Positions 15,639 to 23,526 of a DNA stretch of 64,000 nt are shown here, piece after piece. The position numbers and the translations under genes are program-made. Origin of the DNA: an uncultured Clostridium sp. (GTDB taxonomy: Bacteria > Bacillota > Clostridia > Lachnospirales > Lachnospiraceae); NCBI GenBank assembly GCA_900547035.1, contig URFM01000002.1, positions 71,956-135,955 of the forward strand, in the 5' to 3' direction. Position 1 is the first letter of the stretch. Each line of letters begins with the position of its first letter. The notes beneath the pieces were generated by a model, which saw nothing but the letters and a program-made list of their open reading frames with translations, was not told the DNA's origin and did no database searches.

Positions 15639-15695
15639 GCCGTTCAGGACGGCGGGAAAACAGAGGCAAAAGACGTTTGCTCCACATCGATGGCA
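15639..15695 (+). repeat. family B element, truncated tandem copy
   Basis: CCGTTCAGGACGGCGGGAAAA repeats the left part of the element at 15473 almost exactly (bases 15640-15660 against 15478-15498), followed by GGCAAA...TTTGCTCC and ACATCGATG, matching its second and third stems in shortened form. The right closing arm is missing. The copy ends shortly before the M3 peptidase gene and covers its upstream region. Confidence 0.65.
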
Positions 15696-15722
15696 TAAGC
15701 GGCAGAGAGGCATGGTGCGGTG

Positions 15723-17783
15723 ATGAGATACAGGAAAATAATAGGCCGGGCGGCGGCGTTTCTGTCCGTAGCGGCATTGATTGGCGCAGGCCCGGAGACT
15801 GCGGCCTTTGCCGGGCAGAGGAAAGAGGCGGCAGTAGGGGAGAACTGGCAGGAGTCCGGAGAGAGTCAGGCGGTTCCCTACGCGGGGAGAAACTATGAGG
15901 GGATTGACCTTGCACGGCTGGAGCAGCTTTTGGCTCAGCTGGAGCAGGCCTGCCAGGGTCAGGAGGCTATGGCGGCGGACTGGAGACAGGCAGCCGTGGA
16001 GACGGCCCAGGGGCAGGAAATTTCCGGCGACCCTCTATCCATTTACCAGCAGGTGTTAAGAGAGCTGGACTGGGACGCTACTCAGATGGCACTGGCGGAT
16101 ATTTTATACAGCAGGAACATGGAGGACGCGGCGCTGTCGGCCCAGTATGAGGAGGCTGCCGGAAAGACACAGGAGGCCATGGAGATGGTTTTGGTGCGCT
16201 TTCAGAGGATTCTGGGGATGCCGGGCGGAGCTGCGCTGGAGGCGGAAATGGGGCCGGAGCTCGCCAGGGCGGTGAAAGATTATGAGCCTGCCTCAGAGCG
16301 GCTGACCCAGCTGTGGGACCAGGAACTGGAGCTGATGCTGCGCTATAATCAGGTATACGCAGAAGACTTTACCGTCGATGTGGATGGCCGGCAGTGGGAC
16401 TACGCTTCTCTGGATGAGGCCGGACTGGACTATGAGGATTATTACCGGATTTACATGGAGCTGGAAAAGGAGAATAACCGCAGACTGGGAGAGGTTTATC
16501 TGGAACTGGCTCAGGTCCGCAGTCAGATTGCCAGAGAAAGCGGGTACGATACTTACAGCGATTACGCTTATGAAGCGGTTTACGGGCGGGATTTTATGCC
16601 CCAGGATACGGAAAAGCTTTATGGACCGATTAAAGACAGTGCCCTGCTTTTGCTGGAGGACTGCTGGTACGCCCAGTATGAGGATGTGTCGGAGGCCGTT
16701 TCCCAGGACACGGAGGAATTGCTGGACCAGGTGCAGAACTGCGTGGAGGATATGGACCGGGAACTGGGAGAGACATTTTCCTATATGCGCCGCATGGGCC
16801 TTTACGATGTGGACTGGTCCGGGGAAAATGGAAGCCGCAGCGGGAGCTTTACCATTGATATGCCTTATTATGGAGACGCATTCGTATTTGTCACCAAGGA
16901 CAGCGGATTTCAGGACTTCTTTTCCCTGACCCATGAATTTGGCCATTTCGCGGCGTCCTGCAAAGAGGATACGCCCTGGCTCTATCAGGCCGGTTATACG
17001 GATGTGTGTGAAATCCAATCCCAGGGACTGGAACTTTTAATGCTCCACTACAAGGACAGCCTGTTTGGAGAGCTGGCGGCTGACGCCCAGCTGCAGAATG
17101 TGGGAAATGCGGTGGATTCCATTGTGGTGGGCGCCCTGCTGGATGAATTTGAAACGTGGGTTTATGACCAGCCTGCTCTGAGTCTGGAAGAAGCGAACCG
17201 GAAATTCGGCCAGATTAATGAAGAATATGACCAGTGGTATTTTACCAATGACCAGGACGGGCTCTGCTACAGCTGGGTCAACATCGGGCATCTGTTCCAG
17301 AACCCGCTGTACTACATCAGCTACGCCACATCCGCCTATCCGGCGCTGGAGCTGTGGCTGGATTCCCAGAGCGACTGGCAGGGGGCGGTGGACCGGTACA
17401 TGGAATTATCCGCCCTGGGGGTATCCCAGCCCTACCAGATGGCGGTGGATACCTGCGGCCTGGGAAGCATTTTCCAGGAAAATGCCATCGGACAGATGAC
17501 GGAGCAGGTAGGGAAAGCTCTGGATCTGGACAGTTATGGAGGAGAAGAGACTCCCTGGGATGGGGAAATTCCGTGGGAGGAAGAAATCCCATGGGAAGAG
17601 GAAATTCCATGGGAGGAAGGGCTGCCGCCCCAGGAGGAAACAGGCGGGGCCGCAGGAAATCAGGGGATCCGGTCGCTGGCACATATCGTGATTATGGGTG
17701 CGGCGGCGGTGATGGAGCTGCAGCTGGCCTGCTTTGCTGTGGGAGCTGTGATTTTGTGGGAGATTCGCAAACGGAAAAAATAG
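15723..17783 (+). CDS. exported, membrane-anchored M3-family zinc oligopeptidase
   Basis: A 686-residue metallopeptidase resembling oligoendopeptidase F, but secreted: a signal peptide covers about residues 1-30 (RAAAFLSVAALIGAG). The zinc site is HEFGH at 404-408 (TLTHEFGHFAA-like context), with downstream Glu in EIQSQGLELL. A Pro/Trp/Glu repeat (three EIPWEE units, about 615-640) leads to a C-terminal membrane helix and a RKRKK stop-transfer end. OepF enzymes are cytosolic, so an outward-facing, membrane-tethered version is unusual. ATG 15723 is used; GTG 15720 is possible. It converges with the next gene, four bases apart. Confidence 0.88.
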   Translation: MRYRKIIGRAAAFLSVAALIGAGPETAAFAGQRKEAAVGENWQESGESQAVPYAGRNYEGIDLARLEQLLAQLEQACQGQEAMAADWRQAAVETAQGQEISGDPLSIYQQVLRELDWDATQMALADILYSRNMEDAALSAQYEEAAGKTQEAMEMVLVRFQRILGMPGGAALEAEMGPELARAVKDYEPASERLTQLWDQELELMLRYNQVYAEDFTVDVDGRQWDYASLDEAGLDYEDYYRIYMELEKENNRRLGEVYLELAQVRSQIARESGYDTYSDYAYEAVYGRDFMPQDTEKLYGPIKDSALLLLEDCWYAQYEDVSEAVSQDTEELLDQVQNCVEDMDRELGETFSYMRRMGLYDVDWSGENGSRSGSFTIDMPYYGDAFVFVTKDSGFQDFFSLTHEFGHFAASCKEDTPWLYQAGYTDVCEIQSQGLELLMLHYKDSLFGELAADAQLQNVGNAVDSIVVGALLDEFETWVYDQPALSLEEANRKFGQINEEYDQWYFTNDQDGLCYSWVNIGHLFQNPLYYISYATSAYPALELWLDSQSDWQGAVDRYMELSALGVSQPYQMAVDTCGLGSIFQENAIGQMTEQVGKALDLDSYGGEETPWDGEIPWEEEIPWEEEIPWEEGLPPQEETGGAAGNQGIRSLAHIVIMGAAAVMELQLACFAVGAVILWEIRKRKK

Positions 17784-17787
17784 CCCG

Positions 17788-18921
17788 CTACTGCCGGCGA
17801 TGGTAAGCCAGCATCAGGTCTACCACGCGGCCATAGCTTTGAATGCCGTCCTGCTGGTTCTGAAGCTTCAGATAGGTGTCGTTGACTCTTGTGGAAACTT
17901 CCGCCACCTTTCCCTGGAAGGCGTCCCAGTAAGCGTTGTTGTAGGAAAGGTCTGTCAGGGCCGCCTGAGGGAGAGCGGAGCGCAGGGCGGCAAAGCCTTC
18001 CGGGTCTGCCTGGGCCAGGGCGTTGCCTGCGTAGACCCAGCCCATCAGGTATCCGCTGTACCGGAAATAAAGGTCCTCCGAGTGGATGCAGGCGGCATAG
18101 CCGATGAAATTAGCCTCATCCTCCCGCATAAAGCCCTTCAGGTGGGATAGCTCATGGCAGATGGTGTGAGGAATGTTGTATAAAGGCATCTCCCGGTTGT
18201 AGTTGGCCTCCACCGTAAAAGGAGAGTAGACTCCGCACAGCTGCTGGACGGAGAGGATGCGGGACAGGAGGAGGGGCTTGGGAGCGGGATAAAATCCAGC
18301 AAGAACGGGAAATTCCTCTCCAAGCCGCTCCATAGCCAGCTGCCCCTGGCGGCCATATTCCAGAAGCTCCCCATAGGAGGGAAGAGGCTCCCGGGAGGTC
18401 TGGCCGGAAAATCCATTTTCCTCGGAAGCCTGGTCCTCCAGCTGCCGGACAGAATCCTGAATCTGCTCCACCAGCCAGCTGCACAAATCGTAAAGCTCCT
18501 GGGAGGAGGAAGGCTGGATGGTCAGCCCGCTGAGGGCGGAAAAAGGCTGGCGATAATAGTTGATTCCACAGTTGACGGTAAAAAGGAAAAATAGAAGGGA
18601 GGCTCCAAATAAAAGCCTCCCTAAAATTTTGAGAGGCCTGCGCCAGCTGCGGACCAGAGAGACAACAAAAAGGACGATGAGAAGATACAGTCCCAGTTCG
18701 GTCACGGAAAATGGGAAAATCCCCATGAAGCGGCCAGGGCTTCCGGTAATCAGCGGGTAAATGGTGACGGCATACCACTGGCCGAAGCCCGGTACCTTCC
18801 GGGCTGCCAACTGCAAAAGAAGGGCTGCCCCCAGGAAAACCAGGGTCAAAAGGACGGCGAGGGGAAATGGTCTGCCTTTTACGGTGGATTTGAATGGTCT
18901 GTTTGTGGATAATCTGTTCAT
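17788..18921 (-). CDS. DUF3810 membrane metallopeptidase-like protein
   Basis: A 377-residue protein with three N-terminal membrane helices (about 12-35, 58-80, 95-115) and a large C-terminal domain holding HELSHLKGF, an HExxH zinc-peptidase signature, in a context (YNIPHTICHELSH, FMREDEANFIGY, with a further Glu) typical of DUF3810. The start at 18921 (MNRLSTNRP) follows AGGAAG; the longer frame adds eight residues without a ribosome site. The biological substrate is unknown. It ends four bases from the convergent M3 peptidase, so the two membrane peptidases share a 3' border. Confidence 0.85.
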   Translation of the reverse strand: MNRLSTNRPFKSTVKGRPFPLAVLLTLVFLGAALLLQLAARKVPGFGQWYAVTIYPLITGSPGRFMGIFPFSVTELGLYLLIVLFVVSLVRSWRRPLKILGRLLFGASLLFFLFTVNCGINYYRQPFSALSGLTIQPSSSQELYDLCSWLVEQIQDSVRQLEDQASEENGFSGQTSREPLPSYGELLEYGRQGQLAMERLGEEFPVLAGFYPAPKPLLLSRILSVQQLCGVYSPFTVEANYNREMPLYNIPHTICHELSHLKGFMREDEANFIGYAACIHSEDLYFRYSGYLMGWVYAGNALAQADPEGFAALRSALPQAALTDLSYNNAYWDAFQGKVAEVSTRVNDTYLKLQNQQDGIQSYGRVVDLMLAYHRRQ

Positions 18922-19015
18922 TTTTCTTCCTGTCTGTGGATGCAAGTGTAGTTAGCTATATCATAGTATAGATTTTTCAGGATGTCCAGAGGACGGGGGG
19001 CCTCTCAAAGTAATC

Positions 19016-20833
19016 TCAAAACAATCCTCCCAGCACAAGGCAGATTCCCACTCCCACAGCCAGAGGGATGAGAAGGGCCCAAAAACAGCACAGGAGAGAG
19101 CCGGTGTCCCGGTAAATCAGGGACAGGCTTTTGGCCTGGGGCCAGTGAAACAGGACTAAAATCATGGTGCAAAGAAGCCGGAGGCTGCTCCAGCCGGTTC
19201 CTGGATTCATGGACAAAAGGCCCGCCGCTGTTTCCGGAGCTGTGAGAAAGCAGATGGCCAGAAGCGAGGGGAGGAATACCTCATTTCCCAGGGAAGACAG
19301 CAGAAGAGCGAGCAGGGCGGCGCCATTTAATCCGATTATCCTGGCGGCAGGTTCAAGGAAAGCCAGAATCCGTTCCAGAAGGCTGAAAGGTCCCGGAATC
19401 TGGTCCAATCCCCACAGCAGGCCGGCGATGGGGAAAAAGCGGGCCGCCATGTTCCCCAGAAAGACAGCCGGGGGAGACAAGAGCCGTTCCGGCAGCCGGC
19501 GCAGGAAGCGTGGCCGGCGAAGGGGCGGCAGCTCCAGGGGATAGAAGGAGGGGCGCCCGGGAAAAATCAGCCGGTTCAGGATTAGGGAAAAGCCCAGGCA
19601 GACTGTCATACACAGGACCAGGCCGATGGTCAGCAGGAGGGCAGGTGCCCAGCCGGAAGCGGGAACGGTGAGCGCCAGGGCCAGAAAAAGCAGTGACGGA
19701 AACTTTCCCCAGCAGGGAATCAGGCAGTTGGTGAGATAGCCGTGGAGGCGTTTCACAGGACCGGGGATAGCGCGGCAGCAGGCCAGGCCCCAGGTCTCAT
19801 CCCAGAGACCGGCCAGGATGGCAAAGCCCTGTCTGCTGCACATGCCGCAGCGGGCGAGAGTCCGGTCCATGGCCATTACCAGCCGGGGAACGAGGCCGAT
19901 TTCCTCCAAAAGGGCAAACAGCGGGAGCAGGAGCAGCACAGGCGGCAGGACGATGGCCAGGGTCCGGCCAAGAGGGAGCAGGAGTCCCTGCAAGAAGAAA
20001 TGGGCAAGCCGTTCCCAGAAAAGCCCCTGAGGCCAAAATGAGGAAATGATTTTCTCCAGCCAGTCCACAGTATCCGAAAGAGAACGGCTGAAGGGTGAGG
20101 AAAGAGCCAGGCTTCCCCAGAGGACAAAAAACAACAGGAAAAACATGATAAAAACGGCGGCAGACCGGGTAGGGAACATTCTCCAGGAGGCAGACAGAAA
20201 AGGGCCGGGAACTTTTGAGGCAGAAGTCCCTTCCCCGGAGGAAGACAGGGCTGCCCGGGCCAGTGCCTTCGGGGAGAAATCCAGGCAGCGATAGGCCCAG
20301 GGTCCCGGAGGATGTCCCCGGGCTTCTGCACAGGCCTGGGCGATTAAGGCCAGCTGCTTTTGATTTCCCGGAATGAAGGGGAGAACCGGAATCTGAAGGA
20401 CGTCGGACAGAAGAGGCGCGTCAACCATCAGACCGCAGGCGGCGGCCTCCTCCCAGAAGCTCAAGCAAAGGATGACCGGAAGGCCGTGGTCCCGCACCGG
20501 CTCCAGGGCAATCAGCTCCTTTAGGTAACTCAGTCCCCGCTCCAGGGAAAGACAGCTGCACACCGCCAGAACGCCGCTTGCCAGGCTGCTGGAGAGAAAA
20601 TCGCCGGTGATGGTTTCCCAGGTGCCTCCGGTCTTCAGAGTATTGGAAGAGGGAACATCCAGCAGGAGAAAGGCCTCCTGTTCCTCTGCTTTACAGAGGC
20701 CTGTCTGGGGAGCCGTGGTGGAGCCGGCCCAGTAACAGCAGGTGTCCGCCTGCTTGGTCAGGCCGCAGAAGAGAGCGGTCTTTCCTGAATTAGGGCAGCC
20801 GGTTATGAGGAAAAGGGGGAGAGGAAGCTTCAT
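19016..20833 (-). CDS. FeoB-like membrane protein with degenerate G domain
   Basis: A 605-residue relative of FeoB. The N-terminus keeps the Walker A/G1 site (ITGCPNSGKTALFCGL, residues 10-25), but the G3 DxPG position reads LLDVPSSNTLKTG and no NKxD/NMMD motif is found where G4 should be (LPVILCLSFWEEA). From about 235 the membrane part resembles FeoB Gate halves: LEEIGLVPRLVMAMDR against ESCGYMARVAFIMDR of the FeoB at 6355. GTP binding may be lost or altered. The frame is long and intact with no stop, so it is not an obvious pseudogene. A separate FeoA gene on the same strand lies at 26815, 6 kb upstream. Confidence 0.82.
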   Translation of the reverse strand: MKLPLPLFLITGCPNSGKTALFCGLTKQADTCCYWAGSTTAPQTGLCKAEEQEAFLLLDVPSSNTLKTGGTWETITGDFLSSSLASGVLAVCSCLSLERGLSYLKELIALEPVRDHGLPVILCLSFWEEAAACGLMVDAPLLSDVLQIPVLPFIPGNQKQLALIAQACAEARGHPPGPWAYRCLDFSPKALARAALSSSGEGTSASKVPGPFLSASWRMFPTRSAAVFIMFFLLFFVLWGSLALSSPFSRSLSDTVDWLEKIISSFWPQGLFWERLAHFFLQGLLLPLGRTLAIVLPPVLLLLPLFALLEEIGLVPRLVMAMDRTLARCGMCSRQGFAILAGLWDETWGLACCRAIPGPVKRLHGYLTNCLIPCWGKFPSLLFLALALTVPASGWAPALLLTIGLVLCMTVCLGFSLILNRLIFPGRPSFYPLELPPLRRPRFLRRLPERLLSPPAVFLGNMAARFFPIAGLLWGLDQIPGPFSLLERILAFLEPAARIIGLNGAALLALLLSSLGNEVFLPSLLAICFLTAPETAAGLLSMNPGTGWSSLRLLCTMILVLFHWPQAKSLSLIYRDTGSLLCCFWALLIPLAVGVGICLVLGGLF

Positions 20834-20941
20834 AAGAATCGCTCCGGATTGCGGACCGCACCCGCCTGGAAAAGGGGCGGGGCGGAGGTCTTATTCTTAG
20901 GATATGGGGTGGAAGAGTTCAGGGTGAGCGGATTTGATGAA

Positions 20942-20970
20942 TCGACAGGTGTTTTGTTCTGTGTTATGAT
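20942..20970 (+). promoter_or_regulatory. promoter candidate of the TetM-like GTPase gene
   Basis: TCGACA, 17 bases, TATGAT, about 38 bases before the start at 21008. It lies between divergent genes. Confidence 0.45.
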
Positions 20971-21007
20971 AGAAGAACGAAAGCGAATATAGGAAAGGAA
21001 TATTTTC

Positions 21008-23041
21008 ATGGAAAATACGTCCGAAAACAAAGACCTTAACAAAACAGAAAAATCCCAGCGCTGCATTACGGTGGGCATCCTGGCTCAGGTGGACGCGGGA
21101 AAGACCACCTTCTCGGAGCAGCTGCTGTTTCACGGAGGGGCCATCCGCAGCCCCGGCAGGGTGGACCGGCAGGATACGGTGATGGATGGAAATGAGATTG
21201 AAAAACAGAGGGGCATCACCATTTTTACGGACCAGGCCTACTTTACTTACGGGGGCGTTCGGTACTATCTGCTGGATACGCCGGGGCATGTGGATTTCGG
21301 GCCCGAGGCGGAGCGGGCCCTGGGGGCCATGGACTGCGGGGTGCTGCTCCTGGACGCCTCCTCGGCCGTATCGGCCAGAGCGGTCACCCTTTTCAAGCTT
21401 CTGCGGCGTTGGAAAAAGCCGGTATTTTTCTTCCTGAACAAGATGGATATGGAAGGGGCAAGTGTTGTGGGCGCTATGGAATCCATACGGAACCGTCTGA
21501 CAGAGAATGTGATTTTTCTGGACAGCCAGAATCCCTTCTCTTTTGAAGGGGAAGCGGGGGAATGTCTGGCGGAGCGGGACGAAGGGCTGCTGGAGCAGTA
21601 TCTGGAGGGTGGCATCGACCCCCAGGAAGGAAAAAGAGTGCTGGCCAGGCTGCTGAAAGAGGGGGAACTGACGGTCGCCATGGCCGGCTCCGCTTTGAGG
21701 GACCATGGGATTCAGGAATTTCTCCAGCTTCTGGGACAGCTGGTCCAAAGGGATTACAACCCGGAAGCCCCATTCGGCGCCTTTGCCTACAAGGTCAGGA
21801 GGACCAGGGAACAGCGGCTGGTATACTTAAAGATTCTGAGCGGACGGCTGAAGCCCCGGGATACGGTGACTGTTTCGCGGGAAGGGCAGGAACCGGTCCA
21901 GGAAAAAATCCATCAGATTTACCAGGTAATGGGAAGCCGCTATATTCCCTGTGCCCAGGCTCAGGCCGGGGAGCTGGTGGCGGTGTCCGGCCTCCAGGAG
22001 ACCGGGTGCGGGACGGTATTGGGCCGGGCAGAGGGGACATTCCCAGACAGCCAGATGGTGCCGTCCCTGGAAACACAGGTTTTGGCAACGGATGGCACGG
22101 ATGATCACCGGCTTCTTGAAATCTTAAAAAGCCTGGAAGATGAGGAGCCGCAGCTGCAGGCGGAAAGCCGGAAGATGGCGGATGGGAGCATCCAGGTCTG
22201 CGTGCAGGTGATGGGAACCATCCAGCTGGAGGTTTTAAAAGAGCTGATGAGCAGCCGCTTCGGCGTATTGGTGGAGTTTGCTCCGCCCAGAGTCCTTTAC
22301 CGGGAGACAATTGCAAAGCCGGTTATGGGATACGGACACTACGAGCCCCTTCGACATTACGCGGAGGCCTGCCTTTTGCTGGAGCCCGGGGAACGGGGGA
22401 GCGGCATCACCTTCGAAAGCCGCTGCCATGTGGACGTACTGGCGGCTAACTATCAGAGCCTAATCCGCACCCATGTATTTGAGCGGGTCCACCGGGGAAT
22501 CCTCACCGGCTCGCCTCTGACGGATGTGAAGGTGGTCCTGATGGACGGCAGGTCCCATTTAAAACACACCGAAGGCGGGGATTTCCGTCAGGCGGTGTAC
22601 CGCGCTATCCGTCAAGGGCTGGAGAAGGCGGACAACGTGCTCCTGGAGCCCTGGTACGAGGTGGAAATCTCCGCTCCTGCCGAGGCGGCCGGACGCATCA
22701 TGGCGGAACTCTCCAAGCGCTTTGCCCAGCTGTCGCCGATGGAGCAGTATGGGAATCAGGCGGTCATCCGGGGCAGAGGCCCGGTGGCCTGTCTGATGGA
22801 TTTTTCCAGGGAGCTGGCCTCCATGACCAGAGGGGAGGGAACCCTTTCCATGGGAAACGCCGGCTATTTTCCCTGCCATAATCAGGAGGAGGTAATCCGG
22901 GAAATCGGCTATGACAAGGAAGGAGACCCGGAGCATACCTCCGCCTCCGTATTCTGCTCCCACGGGGCGGGCTTTGCCGTACCCTGGAATGAGGTGGAGC
23001 AGTACATTCACAGCAGCCTGCGTATTGACCCGGAAGAATGA
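21008..23041 (+). CDS. translational GTPase of the TetM/EF-G type
   Basis: A 677-residue EF-G-like GTPase with domain order G, II, III, IV, V. G motifs: AQVDAGKTTFSE (residues 26-37), RGIT (switch), DTPGHVDFG and NKMD. The C-terminal part includes TEGGDFRQAVYRAIRQGLEKADNVLLEPWYE, as in ribosomal protection proteins. Families with this pattern include TetM/TetO, which dislodge tetracycline, and house-keeping paralogues such as BipA and LepA. The G1 sequence has Gln where TetM has His (AHVDAGKT). Resistance is therefore not claimed; it could be a chromosomal paralogue with ribosome rescue function. RBS AGGAAAGG precedes ATG. Confidence 0.8.
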   Translation: MENTSENKDLNKTEKSQRCITVGILAQVDAGKTTFSEQLLFHGGAIRSPGRVDRQDTVMDGNEIEKQRGITIFTDQAYFTYGGVRYYLLDTPGHVDFGPEAERALGAMDCGVLLLDASSAVSARAVTLFKLLRRWKKPVFFFLNKMDMEGASVVGAMESIRNRLTENVIFLDSQNPFSFEGEAGECLAERDEGLLEQYLEGGIDPQEGKRVLARLLKEGELTVAMAGSALRDHGIQEFLQLLGQLVQRDYNPEAPFGAFAYKVRRTREQRLVYLKILSGRLKPRDTVTVSREGQEPVQEKIHQIYQVMGSRYIPCAQAQAGELVAVSGLQETGCGTVLGRAEGTFPDSQMVPSLETQVLATDGTDDHRLLEILKSLEDEEPQLQAESRKMADGSIQVCVQVMGTIQLEVLKELMSSRFGVLVEFAPPRVLYRETIAKPVMGYGHYEPLRHYAEACLLLEPGERGSGITFESRCHVDVLAANYQSLIRTHVFERVHRGILTGSPLTDVKVVLMDGRSHLKHTEGGDFRQAVYRAIRQGLEKADNVLLEPWYEVEISAPAEAAGRIMAELSKRFAQLSPMEQYGNQAVIRGRGPVACLMDFSRELASMTRGEGTLSMGNAGYFPCHNQEEVIREIGYDKEGDPEHTSASVFCSHGAGFAVPWNEVEQYIHSSLRIDPEE

Positions 23042-23122
23042 ATCATTTATACTGGACTCAGGTGCGCTGCGAGCGGGCCGAACCGGTTTCAGCGCTGCGA
23101 ATCATCGAAGGAGAATGAAATT

Positions 23123-23518
23123 ATGGCAGTTCAGGACGATTATATATTAAGAACCATCAGAAATCTGGCGACGGCCATCGGACGGCTGGCTTTGGGAAGG
23201 GACGAGGTGGACTACATCCTTCCGGCAGATGAAAGCCAGGATGATTTGGTGGCGGCAAAGTACCGGAGAATCCGTTCCATGGCGGAGGCCGGACAGATTA
23301 ACGAGGCGGAAAACCTCCTCTTTGACGAGGTGATGGATACGGAGCCTTCCTACCTGGAGATGGGACTTTCCTTCTATCTCTATCTGAATGAGTTTGACGA
23401 CGATTTTCTGTATTCCAGCGGCTACTCCAGGGAGGAGATTGTAGATGGCATCAACGCCATTGCCCGGGAATTCGGAATCAGCGGATTTGAAAATTTTGTG
23501 GATACCACCATGGTGTAG
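23123..23518 (+). CDS. DUF6483-like small protein
   Basis: A 131-residue acidic, mostly helical protein: MAVQDDYILRTIRNLATAIG at the N-terminus, then LILPADESQDD-type loop and a helical repeat-like half ending ISGFENFVDTTMV. No membrane helix or catalytic motif. ATG 23123 has GAAGGAG eight bases before it. Eight bases separate it from the Suv3-like helicase, so the two are probably one transcript. The pattern (QDYILR...I..L...I) recalls DUF6483 in Firmicutes; function unknown. Confidence 0.68.
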   Translation: MAVQDDYILRTIRNLATAIGRLALGRDEVDYILPADESQDDLVAAKYRRIRSMAEAGQINEAENLLFDEVMDTEPSYLEMGLSFYLYLNEFDDDFLYSSGYSREEIVDGINAIAREFGISGFENFVDTTMV

Positions 23519-23526
23519 GGGATAAG

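Noticed and set aside
17550..17640. EIPWEE-coding repeat as a recombination or phase-variation tract.
   Set aside because: Only about three imperfect units; codons differ between units, so slippage is unlikely.
21008..23041. Calling this a tetracycline resistance gene.
   Set aside because: No mobile context, G1 loop differs from TetM (Gln for His); similarity by eye cannot separate it from chromosomal paralogues.
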